A DNA stretch of 64,000 nt, taken from Dallia pectoralis. Taxonomy: Eukaryota; Chordata; Actinopteri; Esociformes; Umbridae. The stretch is from the NCBI GenBank assembly GCA_029465975.1, contig CM055762.1, positions 3,765,156 through 3,829,155 on the forward strand, written 5' to 3'. Below the pieces are notes generated by a model. The model ran no database searches, was not told the origin of the DNA, and saw only the letters and a program-made list of their open reading frames with translations. Within the stretch, counting starts at the first letter, position 1. Each line of letters begins with the position of its first letter. Shown here piece after piece: positions 1 to 13,200 of the stretch. A program made the position numbers and the translations under genes.

Positions 1-1075
1 TTTATAACAGTGATGACAATCATGATCATGTGACTTGGACTCGAGTCATGAATTTGATGACTTCAGACTCGACTCGACAAAATGTACAAAGACTTGCAAC
101 TCGACTTGGACTTGAACATCAATGACTCGTGACTTCACTTGGACTTGCGCCTTTTGACTCGAGAAGACTTGCTACTTCCCATGAAAACTGGGGAAGAAAA
201 TGTTCACACGGCCGCGCCGCTCTCAGTTTATCTGCATCTGTGAAAAAAAATGCATGCAGAGAGCACGCGCGCTGCCTGCACGACATCCAATCACTGTAGT
301 CCCACGTTGTTTTGATTGGACAGCATCTAAGCAGGCACATACATTGCAAGACAAATAATGAAGCACAAGCAACAACGCGCCAGTTGGCAAAATGATACCG
401 AAGATAGTTTCGTTTGGCTATAAAAATTACGAGGTAGTCGACAAAAAATGAGTTGCAATTTGCAAAACATGCGGGTCGAAGATTACAGAGGGAGCTGCCC
501 GCACACGCACGCTCACACGCACACACGCACACACACACACACGTCTCTATGGAGTGATTCCAATTATGTTATCAGGTTGGTCCAGTTTTTCAGAAGTGAT
601 AATTTTGAGGAGCGAGGATTTTATTGATGACATGTTTAAAAAAAGTCCAGGCTAAAAGGACCCGTGTCTATTTGAAAGTTAAACTGTTTTGCAATATGAG
701 GTCAATACAATACAGGACTGAAACTGCTGTGCATTGTTCTAGTGCAATATGCTGTTGAAATACAAGCATTTTTTGTGAAATTAAATTTTCATTTTTTTAC
801 TGTATTTGATTAATGTCATTGTATAAAAAGAGGTTTAAATACAAATCTTACAGACATACATGATTTGTATAAATTTCCATTTCTGTGGTAAGATGACTTG
901 AAATGACTCGAAACTAAAATGGTAGGACTTTGGACTCGACTTGAGACTTGTTGGCTTTGACTTGTGACTCGACTCGGGACTTGCCTCATCTTTGACTCGA
1001 CTTGACTCGGGACTCGAGGGCAAAGACTTGAGACTTACTTGTGACTTGCATAACAATGACTTTGTCCCACCTCTG
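1..1075. mobile_element. hAT-type DNA transposon remnant (right part)
   Basis: Both flanks (1-190 and 895-1075) consist of the same low-complexity sequence of GACTTG/GACTCG words. The right edge, read on the minus strand, begins CAGAGGTGGGACAAAGTCAT (1056-1075), which looks like the terminal inverted repeat of hAT elements common in fish. Between the flanks lies a decayed BED zinc-finger segment, as expected for a hAT transposase. The left terminus is outside the window, so the target duplication cannot be tested. The interior has stops and a CA microsatellite (500-542), so the element is dead. The family assignment rests on recalled sequence character, not on a search. Confidence 0.55.
425..499 (+). 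pseudogene. BED zinc-finger fragment of a hAT transposase
   Basis: Read on the + strand this gives NYEVVDKK, a stop, then VAICKTCGSKITEGAA. The pair of cysteines in C-K-T-C-G-S-K-I-T follows the first half of a BED-type zinc finger, the DNA-binding domain at the N-terminus of hAT transposases. The in-frame TGA at 449 and the collapse of the reading frame into a CA repeat after 500 show that it is a pseudogene. It is too short and broken to appear as an open reading frame. Confidence 0.5.
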
Positions 1076-3268
1076 TCATGATCTAAACATAGTTTACATA
1101 AACAGCAATGGGGGAGGTATATACAAACTATGCTTATTAATGTTTTTTTATATATAATTACGCTGTTTGATTAACATATGGTCTATACATTGGTAATACA
1201 TAGACGATACATATAGAAATAATAGACAAAATAATTGACGATAAAGCTATAATATTCATTGGCGTGGGCAAAAGCTGTGCTTCCCACCGATTCAAATAAA
1301 ACAGCAGGGACACTTAGGATACTGTGCTGCAGGTCTGTATCCCGCTATGCGGAGGTCTTTAGCAAGCCGGTAATCCCATATAACGCTGGTGAGTTCCACC
1401 TGATGCCAGCACTAGCCAGCGGCTCTCCTCTCTATCCACACTGCTTTAGTTCAGCGGAGCCATTCCCCCCCTCCATTTGCTGGGTTAAACCACTTAGACA
1501 CACCAACACGCGGAGGAGACTGGGAGTAAGGGAGCCACCCATCCACACTGAGTGCACAAACAGTTTGGCCAGTCCGCTTTGACGTCTTTGTGGGGTCCAA
1601 TCCGAAGCCGCTCTGTAGCTTTTATCTCTTCCCTACACTCTCTTCTGTTTCCTCTCCTCTTTTCTCGCTGCTCCACTCCCCTCTCTCCTATTTCCCTGTG
1701 CTTTTGTCCCCCTTCTCTCCTCAACACTCTTCCTCTGTTTCCCTCACCAGCTCTCCTGACCACGCTCTTCCTCTGCCTTTCCTTTACTCTCCTCAACTTC
1801 ACTTCCCTGTCCTCTTCACATGACACAGTCAACCTTAATGCCTTTAAAAAAAAACGCTGGCTGGGCCTAAACACAGTCACACATTTGCTTGCTGCCCAAA
1901 TCTCAGTTTCCCAGCCAGCACGGGGGAAAAGAGGACATAGCCTGTGTTTCTTTTCTCCGTGCCAACCAAATTCAACATTAATTAACTCTAAACTGGCAGG
2001 CTGGAGCCCAAGGACTTCCTGCTCTAGTAGGGATGACATCACAGATTGAACACACCGAAATGGCAGCGAAAAACATAGCAGCACTGCGTATGGTATATAT
2101 TTCTGTTCTCAGCCTTTACTTTATGCATACTGGAGGGAGGCTGCATTATCGCAATCCATTAGGACGCCACACTGGTCCCTAAACCTCACTGTCTCTTTCC
2201 CTTCTTTATTGTATGTTTAATACACTGTGATACCGCAGGGTTCTAGATCAAGCCAACCACTTACTTATGAAATTTAACCGTGACCGATACCCATTAGCGA
2301 GGGATACCAGACTAGACAGTCTTTTACACTGCTAGTTTTCACATGGAACGGAGAGATGTCGATTCAATGAAAAACGGTGATCCAACCAGCCGCAACGGAA
2401 TCGCTCCATTTTGCTCCGACGACCTCACGGCGCTGTCACGTCCGCTCGCCGTACGAACGCGCGCCGATTTGGTGCACGCGAAAACTGCTAGTTTTTTCAA
2501 CCTTTGAACCAGCGTGAAAGTGTATGAAGTCTGGGAGGCCTGGCACAGCTTGTGGAATTGTATCGTGCTTGAATTTCATCCGATGCGTTTGGTTTCCTTC
2601 GCGGCGTTCCACAGAAGCTGTTTTCACATGTGGCGGTGCCCGGGAACCATGTCAGGTATATTGGGTTGGTATTGCATCGTTGCCATGGGAAGCCGGTTCT
2701 TTGGTGACTGCTTTGATCATGGTCGTGGGATGCCTTTGTCGCGCTTCTTGCAGAGTAATTGCCTTCCCCTGGTCAGAAACTACATTGGACGCACTGCAAT
2801 GTGAGCTGATGAGCCAAATCTTTCTGACCACTCACGGGCGAAGCGAACAACATTGGTAGTTTTCGAACAAGGGCACATGTCAATGTCTGGGTGGATTAGA
2901 TGGGAAGCGAACAATCAGTGCCTGGATTCAATGTTTTGTATGCAGGAGATATGGGCGAGAGTAAAGACCTGAGCCTTCAACGAGGGACACATTGTCATGA
3001 CCAGAGAACTTCCTCAGAGCGTAAACGATGTTTACAGGGGGAATGTGTCACCTCCCAGAGTGCATCACACCCAGGTGCGTGTGGGGATGTGTATTCGCCT
3101 AGTACCCTGGGTTGTGACACTGTCTGAAGTGGTCATAATGTTTTGGCTCACCACGGTACTCAGGGCAGTCGTGCGTGTGCGCAGTGCATTTTGGTTTCCG
3201 GACCGCAAAGCCCGGTTCAGACCCTCTCCATCTTTGGAGGATGCGGCGTTCAGAAACGCGGTATTCAT
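1076..3268. other. non-coding stretch, no gene recognised
   Basis: There is AT-rich sequence to about 1260 and a pyrimidine-rich tract at about 1618-1810 (CTCTCC/CTTCC words) that creates spurious open frames on both strands. The remainder is of mixed composition. No splice-flanked exon or transposon motif was recognised. Confidence 0.5.
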
Positions 3269-3838
3269 GTGGTATTCAGAGACTATCAATGTGGTATTCG
3301 GAGACTATCAATGTGGTGTTCGGAGACTATCAATGTGGTATTCGGAGACTATCAATGTGGTATTCGGAGACTATCAATGTGGTATTCGGAGACTATCAAT
3401 GTGGTATTCGGAGAATATCAATGTGGTATTCGGAGAATATCAATATCAATGTGGTATTCGGAGAATATCAATGTGCTATTCGGAGACTATCAATGTGGTA
3501 TTCGGAGACTATCAATGTGGTATTCGGAGACTATCAATGTGGTATTCGGAGACTATCAATGTGGTATTCGGAGACTATCAATGTGGTATTCGGAGACTAT
3601 CAATGTGGTATTCGGAGACTATCAATGTGGTATTCGGAGACTATCAATGTGGTATTCAGAGACTATCAATGTGGTATTCAGAGACTATCAATGTGGTATT
3701 CAGAGACTATCAATGTGGTATTCAGAGACTATCAATGTGGTATTCAGAGACTATCAATGTGGTATTCAGAGACTATCAATGTGGTATTCAGAGACTATCA
3801 ATGTGGTATTCAGAGATTATCAATGTGGTATTCGGAGC
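3269..3838 (+). repeat. 22-bp minisatellite, about 26 copies
   Basis: The unit is GTGGTATTCGGAGACTATCA plus AT. The left part is dominated by the TTCGGA form and the right part (from about 3655) by TTCAGA. Around 3410-3475 there are GAATATC variants and a 6-bp slip (ATATCAATATCAATG). Because 22 is not a multiple of three and the unit has no stop in any + frame, all three frames stay open and cycle through the same 22-residue peptide. These open frames are therefore an artefact of the repeat, not a gene. Confidence 0.95.
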
Positions 3839-5164
3839 CTCTTATGGCAGGGTCAGATGTTTCACCTGTCATGACGTACCACATTGCATAATTTATTTTT
3901 TTTGCCCTGGAAGTGCTTTGAACTATAAAAGTTCCATAAATGTTTATTGTAATCATTTCCAATGACGTGCTGAGTTAAGACCTGTTATTGTGTGGGGGCG
4001 GACACGCTGGGGGTGGACTGTTTATGGGTCAGGTTTATAGTTGACGCGCCTGGTGTGTTTGTTAGTCCCATTCACTGTGTGTGTTAATGCCAGACAAGGG
4101 CATACGTCACACCGGTCAAAACCACTTAATCGCTAAGTGCTGTGTACATATCCCCAATTCACCTAATTTATGTAAAGGTTCTGCTAGTGCCTGAGAACCG
4201 ACAAAACAAGAGATAGAATTCACCAGATGTGCACTCAGACCACATGCAGTGGTGAGCATGAACGAGAGATCGGGTTTAATGTTGAGGCGTCGTTAGTCTC
4301 CATGGGACAGGTAAACTGTAGCCGATAGCCGCGCCGCTGGGAGAGACACGGTTCGGGTCGTGGCCCTTTCGGGTACCTGTGCCGTCAATCTAACCTAAAC
4401 GGGGCATCTTTCTAAGGACCTCACAACGCGCAGCATTTTCCCTCCGCAGAAGGACCCACCGCGGCCGGACAGTGATGGAGGATGCGAGAGGACGGACTCG
4501 GGATGGATTGATGTGTAAAGCTGGGTCAGGGTTGACTGGAAGAGTGATTGTTCCTTGGAATTAGAATGATTCAGCTGAATTAACGGCTAATCCCCGGGTC
4601 TCAAGGGAGAGGCCCCACGTTAAATGGCCTCGCTGGCAGTGACGGGCCAGAGTTGTGCCATCAGCCGAGTCGGGCGGCCTGACGGATGTATTGTCGATGG
4701 TACAATTTAGAGTGAGTATGGAAAGGGCGAGAGTTGGCGTCCTGGCTGCGCTTCGAAGTGTACACGCCCGTCTTCATATGCTGCGTCCTGTTTGTCGGGA
4801 TGCCATTGATCTAGTGACAGATGGAGCTGAGTGTGTTCATTTGAGTGTCTCTTTCGTGTGGTTTTTGGGATTATGGCGCTGATCTCAGAGCTCGAGGTGA
4901 TAAACAGTATCTACGCATGTATCTTAGAGTTGTCAAAGTGTTAGAAGATCTAGTAAGGGCCCATTCTGTATTTTGTCAGCCCACCTGTTTTTCCCACAAT
5001 GGGCTGAGCAAGGAATAGTATTTTCAACCAACAGAGCCGCTTCTAGATTTGAAGGCTTTTACTCTATTCCGGTCACAATTTTTTTATGTCAAACACTTTT
5101 CAGTTATGTATGTATGGTTTTCCATGGAAAGTAGTTTCAGTGCTTAAATGTACTGCATTTATTG
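3839..5164. other. non-coding stretch, no gene recognised
   Basis: Mixed-composition sequence. A good polypyrimidine-AG (TTTTCCCTCCGCAG, ending 4449) is followed by a short open stretch, but that stretch shows no known domain. No repeat of note. Confidence 0.45.
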
Positions 5165-5385
5165 ATTTTTTTTTTTATTTAACCTTTTAAATTTTTTTAG
5201 AACATTCTCATTAGCAACGGCGACCTTGCCAAGATAAGGCGAAAGAAATATGCAGGACAACATACAGTTACTCAATAAATACACAAAACGCAGGAGTGCA
5301 AATAGCAGTGGGACACAATAAGGCAATATAGGATCAAGTTATACAGGATGAGGTATATGTGGTTCCGTTGAGCAGCATTTATAAG
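5165..5385 (-). repeat. interspersed fish repeat
   Basis: A T-rich start with TTTATTTAACC is followed by AACGGCGACCTTGCCAAGAT and a region rich in ACACAA words. This resembles a dispersed repeat I know from salmonid-type genomes, in which the reverse strand ends GGTTAAATAAA. The class is unclear, the limits are approximate and no database comparison was possible. Confidence 0.35.
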
Positions 5386-7139
5386 GCAAAACTCTTTGTC
5401 TTTTGAGATGAACAAAATACATATATTTGTTTAACTCCCATCTTGATGTGTAAAATGTTGTTTGCATTTGCAAAGTCCGCAAGTAGAATCTATCAAACCA
5501 CAGCTAGCCACGAAACACATGTTTGAAAGCGGTTTTGATGACGTGAGACACAAATTAGCACATCCTTTGCATTGTACACACATTGTTTAAGCACCCTTTT
5601 GCACAACAGGGGCACTTTTACAACCAGTGACCATTTATTGCGCTGTTCATCTTTAAACTGTGCCATGGCAAACCAGCATACCTTTGCGGCCTCTTCGTTT
5701 TCCTTCGGATAGATGTGTTATATAGATGTTGATCTGGTATGATCTCGCTTGTGTGTTACCAGCCCATGTTAGCTAGGTATTCGCAACCAGCATGCCACAA
5801 TTTCACTTCACGCCTGATGCCTCTACCTTCTCTCGCCTTCTCCCTCGCAGACGCAGGGTACAGAAACCACGTCACTATACAAACAAAATCCCCCACTTTC
5901 AATTTTGCTGCTCTCCCTTTCTCTCTAGTTTCTCTCCGCTCTGGCCAGTAATCGTTGAGCTCCGAGATTTCCTCCCGACACAAGCCTCTTACCCGCTGAA
6001 TATAGTGGCTAGCGATCCTGCCAGAGGATTATATGGCGAAGTGACCAGCTAACACCGGGGCTCTGGCAAAGCCACGGACAGAGCAACAAGCCGGTAGAAA
6101 GGCACGTGTGAATGCCTGAAAACAACCCATGTCTTCCAGGATCAATTCTCCAGTGAGCCAACTGGCTCTGTAAACACAGTTAACCTTACATGGACGGCCA
6201 TGCAATAGATTAGCGGTAGCATGCTGCGTCGGTACACCAGAACATTGGTCATTTGGTTTAGCTGTTACACGCGCTGCAGATCTTCTGCCTGGGGTCCACA
6301 TTAAAGTGTATATTATATTATTACATACCTTTCATATGTTCATATTAGAAATGCAGTTTAGTCGGAGCTTTTGCAGGATGACAGGCGATATGAAACAATT
6401 TCATTTAAATGCATTTTTTAGAAGCTAACCTTGCTTTGTGCCTTAGCCTCGATGCGCTCCACAACGACGTGGCTCTGCAGATAACCGACAGATACTAACA
6501 GTATCGCTTTCTCCGTTTTATTACGCTTGAGTCAGATGTATAATAATTTATTCGCCGAGTGGAACCTTTCAGAAAGCTATTTCGAATGGACTGTCATGTA
6601 GCTTGAATAGACCATTTATTATTTAAACTAAATACAATGCTTTTAGTTCGACATGTTTTTAAAGTTTATTGTTAATTCAACACCCGTTCTGACGCTGACT
6701 GTATCTTTTTTGTGGTGCATATTTGGGAATTCATTGCTTTGAAGGACACTGGACATCTGTTAAGAGAAGCTTCCATTGAACGACACTATAATACTATTGG
6801 ATATATAACTCTTCCACATTGTGATCCGCTTGTCAGGTGATTGATAGCCAAAACATTTGTTTCAATGTTCAACCAATAAGTTCCAGGTTGCGTTGAGACT
6901 GTAAGTCGATAAGAACTTTGGCTATATGATGTCAAATGTATTAGTTCAAACATTATCGATTTACTAGGAATTGAGCGCAAACTGAGTCGTCGCTTTCCTT
7001 CATACTCTGTTTAATGCCGTGGCAAAAAGTCTGCTAGAGGTTTCAGTAGTTTTACATCCAGGTTGTCTCTTCCAGGAGAAAAACTCTGCTTCACATCCAC
7101 TATGACATCAATAAACAAAATCTTTGTAGCTTGAACCTT
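5386..7139. other. non-coding stretch with one weak cadherin-like frame
   Basis: Mostly featureless. At 5923-6040 a pyrimidine tract ending in TCTCTCTAG is followed by an open frame that includes VASDPARGLYGEVTS. This resembles the A-x-D...G-x-x-G-x-V motif of a cadherin repeat. The only GT that could end it (6041, GTGACC) is a poor donor, so it is not called an exon. Confidence 0.4.
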
Positions 7140-9510
7140 TAGTACGCAGAGCTAGACAGCAACGTTTATCAGGAATCATCAACAAGAACATAAACAACAG
7201 CCGCACTCTGTTTGCCATGGTCGACAAGCTCACCAACCCCCTACAGCAGATAGCACCTAAACTTTTGTCCACTGAGAAATGTTATGAATTTGCTTGTTTC
7301 TTCAGTGAAAAAAATATTTTGCAGACCATCACAAATACGCGGTCAAACAATGACTCTGTGTCGCCACTATAATCACTAATAAATAACTTGTCTGTTATGT
7401 CACAATTGAATAGAATTGATCAAAAAAGATTAGAAGGAACAGTTGCAGATCTTAAAGGTTCCATGTGTTGTCTTGACACACACGCTATCATCAGACTTTC
7501 AAACTGTTTTTAACTTCATAACAATGGACCTGCAGCAAATAGTTACATTTGCAATCAGGGGTTTTCCCAACATCACTAAAAACAACCCCCATTAAGCCTC
7601 TACTAAAACATAAAACACTGGATGTTACTATTTTGAACAGCTAGAGACCTGTATCAAATCAACCTTTTACCAATAAGGCTTCCGACCTCAACACAGTACT
7701 GAAACGGCTCTGACTAAAGTATCGTAAATGATATAAGACTGAACACTGATTCAGATAAAATGACAGTTTTGGTTCTATTAGATCTCAGTGCACTGCATTC
7801 GACACTGTAAATCATATAACACTTCTGGACAGGCTGGAAAATTGGATAGGACTCCTCGGTTTGTCACTCACAGGGAACTAAATAGACCTGCTAATCTCCT
7901 AACTGAAACCTGATGTGTGTGATTACTCTACCAACTTAATGATAGGAGTGAACCAACTAAAACACCCCAGAGTAAGGAAAAAGTCCTCACTTGTCACACT
8001 GGGACAGTCCTTAGGTGGTTCAGGTCTTATTTAGATGGGCGGAGTTACTTTGTCACCATTGGCAATCATGAATCTGATAAGGTGGCCATGACATGTGGAA
8101 TTCTTCAGGGATCAGTTCTCGGACCACTTCTGTTTAATCTGTATATGCTACCTCTGGGCCAAATTCTACAGTAAAACAACATTATCTACCATAGTTATGC
8201 AGATGATACTCAAATATATATGGCTCTAGAACCATATGACTGCAGCTCAATAGACTCACTGTGTCACTGTATAAAGCACATACAAGCCTGGATGAACCAA
8301 TACTGTCTACAATTAAACCAAAATAAACCAGAGATTCTTTTTTTGGCAACAAAAATAGAAAAACTAATAGTAGAAAATAACTAGATTCTTGAGCCTTAAA
8401 AACCAGGGACCAAGTTGGTAATCTAGGGTTAATGACTCAGATCTCAGGTTCACCAGTCATGTGAAAGTGGTCACCAAATTATAGCCAGAATCAAGGACCT
8501 GGTGTCAAAAAATACCAGGAGATGCTAATTCATGCATTTATCTCCAGTAGGGTTGACTTATGTAATGGGCTCTTAACTGGACTCCCCAAAAAGACTGTAA
8601 AACAGCTGTAGCTCATTCAGAATGCTGCTGCTAGAATGTTAACCAAGACCAAGAGAACAGAGCACATCACTCCAGTTCTTAAATCGTTGCACTGGCTTCC
8701 AGTTACAGAATAGATTTTGAAGTGATGCTTTTACTCTATAAATCACTGAACGGGCTGGGATATGTTTGAAGATTATAAACCGAGCAGGGCTCTTAGATCC
8801 TTGAACTCAGGACAGCTAGTAGAGCCCAGAGTCAAAACTAAACATGGTGAAGCTGCATGCAACTGGAATAAACTACCGGAAGATCTTAGACGTGCCGCTA
8901 ACGTATACATTTTTAAAGCCAGGTTAAAAACATTTCTCTTTTCACAAGCCTATGACTGAGCGCTTAAACTTTATCACACTTTTAAGTCTATTTTCAGTTC
9001 ATCTGAACTTATTATTTTTTTATTTTCTATTCCTCATTGAATTGCCCATTCTAAGTTTTTATTAGTTTTTATTCTAATACTGTACATGGCATACATTAAA
9101 ACCTGTAATTTATGCACAAAATACCTGGATGTTCTAAAAACTTATTGGCCAGGTTCTAAAGACATGAAAAGGTTCTGAATACCTTTTGAATAAACTTCTT
9201 AAGACCTGGAAGTTCTAAAAACTTCTTGGCCAGGTTCTAGAGACCTTTGGAATAACGTTCTTAAGAACTGATGTTCTAAAGACTTCTTGGCCAGGTTCTA
9301 AAGACCTGAAAATGTTCTAAAGACCTTTTGAACCTAAATGTGAAATGTACACAAATACGTAGTGAGATGTAATGTTTGAAATGTACATGATGCCAGTAAA
9401 CAGGTTGCTATGAATATAAATGTGTTTTATTATTTCTTCTTCTTTTCCTTTGTAAAGCACCTTGAATTGCTTCTATTTATGAATTGTGCTATATAAATAA
9501 ACGAGCTTGC
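7140..9510 (+). mobile_element. L2-like LINE retrotransposon, 5'-truncated and decayed
   Basis: Scattered + strand fragments of a non-LTR reverse transcriptase appear in order. They are NNSRTLFAMVDKLTNPLQQI (about 7195-7255), then GILQGSVLGPLLFNLYM, then the catalytic YADDTQIY box (about 8195-8220). The C-terminal WNKLPEDLRRAANVYIFKAR follows, open at 8762-8959. The 3' part has GTTCTAAAGACCT-type repeats and ends in a short-element tail, GTGCTATATAAATAAA (9487-9502). This tail is typical of L2/Rex-like elements and the SINEs that borrow their machinery. Many stops and frameshifts show that it is inactive. L2 rather than Rex1 is a guess. Confidence 0.8.
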
Positions 9511-10027
9511 TTGCTACCTGATGGCTTTTCATTATCTCTAGATGACACTTTTTTCCACACAGATATGACCGAATTCAAAACAGTAAGCCTGACTGGCAAC
9601 ATCAATAGGTTTTGTTAAAGATTACCAGATTTTCTAGGTACAGTCAAAGTATTTTGCCATTGTTTTCAATATTATTTTTTGATTTCAAGGAATATTGTGA
9701 AGTCGGAACATTTCTTAACGACAGTATGTGAACTAATGTAGCCTGATTTGGACCGCAAAAAAAAAAAATATTTCTTTGAACAATGCTAACTAATGCGTTT
9801 TTAGACTTGCTTGCTTTAGGAAGTCAAAGTAATGACAAAAATGGGTAATACCGTCAACGCTACTTACAACATCCAGGCTCTTTTAGAAAATGAGCACTAG
9901 GTGATTTACTCCAGGAGAATAGTGCTTACTAAGCACAGAATTGTGCAGTGTCCATATAATGCCAATATACTGTCAGGATGCGCAGCCTTAGGACTGAAGA
10001 CTCCCCCTGCACATTGTGTTTTCTAGG
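9511..10027. other. non-coding AT-rich stretch
   Basis: No gene, repeat array or transposon motif recognised apart from a short poly(A) at about 9757-9770. Confidence 0.4.
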
Positions 10028-10285
10028 TCTGTGTGTGTGTGTGCGTATGTGTGTGTCTGTGTGTGCGTATGTGTGTGTCTGTGTGTGTGTCTGTGTGTGC
10101 GCGTGTCTGTGTGTGCGCGTGTCTGTGTGTGTCTGTGTGTGCGTGTGTCTGTGTCCGCGTGTCTGTGTGCGCGTGTCTGTGTGCGTGTCTGTGTGTGCGC
10201 GTGTCTGTGTGTGTGTGTGCGTGTGTGTGTGTGTATGTGTGTGCGTGTGTGTGTGTGTGTGTATGTGTATGCGTGCGTGTGTATT
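10028..10285 (+). repeat. compound GT microsatellite
   Basis: GT runs interrupted by GTCTGTGTGTGC and GCGTGTCTGTG words span about 260 bp. The cysteine/valine-rich (+) and threonine/histidine-rich (-) open frames across it are microsatellite translations, not genes. Confidence 0.95.
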
Positions 10286-13200
10286 GCATATTGGGGTGCA
10301 GCTGTGCTGGCGTCGCGGCTCAGCGTCTGACACGGTTGTGTGTGTGCAGTGACACGTGGATGCCCCCCAACCCCCGCCCACACACACCCCGCCCCGCTTC
10401 CGAAGTAATGCAAACAAAAACGCGACTCGCAGTTCAGCAAGTGGAAAACTGGGACCCGGCAGTCCGCTTACCGCTAACATCGTAGACGATCGGAGCACAT
10501 CAGAACGCCAACGAGCAAAATGACCTAGAAAACACACGCGGGAAAAAACACACACACACACAAAAAACACCCCCGACTTTGTAGCAAATACAAATGAAGC
10601 ACTGAACAATGTGATATTTAACTGCGAATGCTAGCACGCTAGGCTATGGGAAATAATTAAATCAAGAGGGGACTTTGGTGGCCCGCTTAGTGCTCTGCTG
10701 TGGGTTCATAGAGCAGGTGGGCTGATTATCAGACGGGTGAGTTTTATATGGGGCTGTAACGAGCGGTCTTCGGCTGACGTTATTATCCTGCCCCATGTCG
10801 CCACGGACACATTGATTGGAGGCAGCGTCGTTTTAGTGAGAGCACTCCTTGTTAAAACAAACAACAACAACTAATTAACCAGCCTAATTAGCCAAACCGC
10901 AATGCTGCCTGGAGAAATACAGGCATTAAGGACCGTTTAGATTTTCTCATAAACCGACCCACACCGAATTGTTACTATATATAATATGACAGTACGGAAA
11001 AAGTGAGAATTTTTTATTTGTTCAGGATCGACGGTCCAAGCGCCAAACGTACTCAAAACTAAAAGTGCTTGTATGTCACGAAACATTGGGAAAAGAATGT
11101 TCTCTTTTAGTCAGCGACTAAATTAATCACTTTTTGATTCTTTTTCTGAAATTGCTTCTGTGCCGCGTGCGCCGCACTATCTAAAAAGAAAATAACGATT
11201 TAAGTTTATATTTACTTCTCTCATCTCGAGTCTTTCGGCAATATTTTTTTGTGCTTTTGCGAGGACTTCTGGAACGTTCCGAGGAAATTTTTCCTCTCAA
11301 ATTGACTTCAAAGCGACACCAGTAATCCTCTCTTCTCGTTTCAGACCCTGTTATTAATCCCCTTAATAATCCTTTTAGCAGCTTTCACGCATTCCTGTTT
11401 ATTGGCATTGTTATGGAGCAGAAGAGTGACACGTGGAATCCGGGGGCTTTGAGGTAGTAGCATTCACAACACTTCCAATTCAGCCTTTAGTTTTAGCGCC
11501 ACAAATGAAACACAAGTGACTATCAGATCTTGAGTCCGCTCGACACCTCTGAAAACACGGGAAATTCATTGCTAACACCTCTGACTTTTCAGCTACGCCC
11601 CAAAGCTTCTATTTTGGTCTACGATGATGCGCAATTTGAGAAGCGGGTTCGTTTCATTAACCTCTAGCTGATAATGTGTTGTATTGTTATATAGGTTGTG
11701 TGGCTTTTTGAACCCACTTGAACATCTCTTTGCAAGCCAAGTGACTCCTGGCGTAAGCGTGTTGGTTATAGTTTTGTTTGTGCAGCCCACATAAAACATC
11801 TCAGTCTCCATATTAAACCTAATGAACTAAAGTGTATAGAGCTGCTTTGTTCAGCAAACATTATGCACGACACTATCTGTTGACAAAGTACACAACAGGA
11901 TTCACGCTAGTGATCTGAACAGAGGTTCCGATTTGCAGACCCAAGCCCAGAGAAGTTTAGAAGAATCACGACTGTGTGAGTACGGCCATGACACTGGGTC
12001 AAGGTCAGGACCAAATCTGCATATGCGCGGTCACAAGTGGAGCGGAAGCGATTCTGCCTTCCATGAGGGGAAACCGCCTTTAATTCGACGAGCACTGAAG
12101 ACCGCTGGAGGGGACAGGGTGAGAAGTGTGCCCCAGATACCAAGTGCCAATGCTGGGCTCCACTCAGCCGATTAATGGGGCTGGTGGTTGGGCGGACGGA
12201 GGGTCAGATGGATGTTTCTAAAGGAAGGCCAATGAATGGAACGCTGATGGATGGTTAGAGGGATGACGGGCGGACAAACGGATGGATGTATGTATCTACG
12301 TGTGGGTGGGGGGGTAGGCCCTGGACCGCACGACATTCGCCCTCGACCGCACGACATAGAGCCTGTTTACTTTATCTCTCGTGGCTGATCAGAAACGCGT
12401 CTCAAAACGGGCTTTGTGAAGCGTGTATTACGCTCAGGAAACACCCGGTTTAGTCTGGCTGGGGGAAGAGAATCGATGTGCACTGCCGACTCACAAAGTA
12501 TTTAGCCTGGGAAAGTTGCAGGCTTATTTTACAATAAAAACTTCGGCAGAACGCCTGGGGTTCACGATCTGAAGTATGAGACACATGAAGTCACACTCTC
12601 AATTTTATTTTGTCCGTCTCTCCCTGTCTCCCGTTTGCGCACGCAGACACGCGCAGCGCCTCGAGCTTCCTGACTAGAATTTGTATACGTGAAGAACCGG
12701 GGAAGGACTGGTTGTTGTTGCTCTTGTGAAATGGGTTCGTCTACATGACGGCTTCATTCGTCATCAGCGCGCTCATTTCCATCTGACAACTTAAGTAGAT
12801 TAGAGATTAAACTATTAGCTCACCTTTTCTCTAATCTATTTCAAACGCTTGGCAGGACAACCGGAGAGAGAACAAAAATAACATCATCCATATTCTATTT
12901 TCCTGCTTCTTTGAGACCGGGGGGAAAACCTCAAATAGTATCAAGCTATGTTTCAAAGGGTTTTTGATAGGAGCAGTTCCGAGCGTTCTTCCGGTTATTC
13001 TCTCATTAGTCCTGGGAATTAATTTCCCAATCCTTTATCGTTACCACCATATATCCAGTGTTTCTATACAAGGCGACTTGCCTTTAAAGCGCGTGTGCTC
13101 TGAGTTTCACTTTACAAAGGCTACTGCTGGCCATTGAAGTGAGTGTAGAATGAGATATTTGTCAAATGACCATGTTCTCCAAGCCAACAGCTTCGGGGCC

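Noticed and set aside
1494..2084. Overlapping frames of 196 (-) and 165 (+) codons
   Set aside because: Low-complexity frames caused by the pyrimidine tract. No domain, no splice logic.
2997..3965. 322-codon + frame with 22-residue repeats
   Set aside because: All three + frames stay open because the 22-bp unit has no stops. No start context or domain.
4450..4516. Good acceptor (TTTTCCCTCCGCAG) followed by an open stretch KDPPRPDSDGGCERTDSGW
   Set aside because: No cadherin or other domain, an uncertain donor, and a chance pyrimidine-AG is common at this scale.
9929..10609. Long minus and plus frames with histidine/threonine or cysteine/valine runs
   Set aside because: They are translations of the GT/CA microsatellite at 10028-10285. 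There are no domains or splice context.
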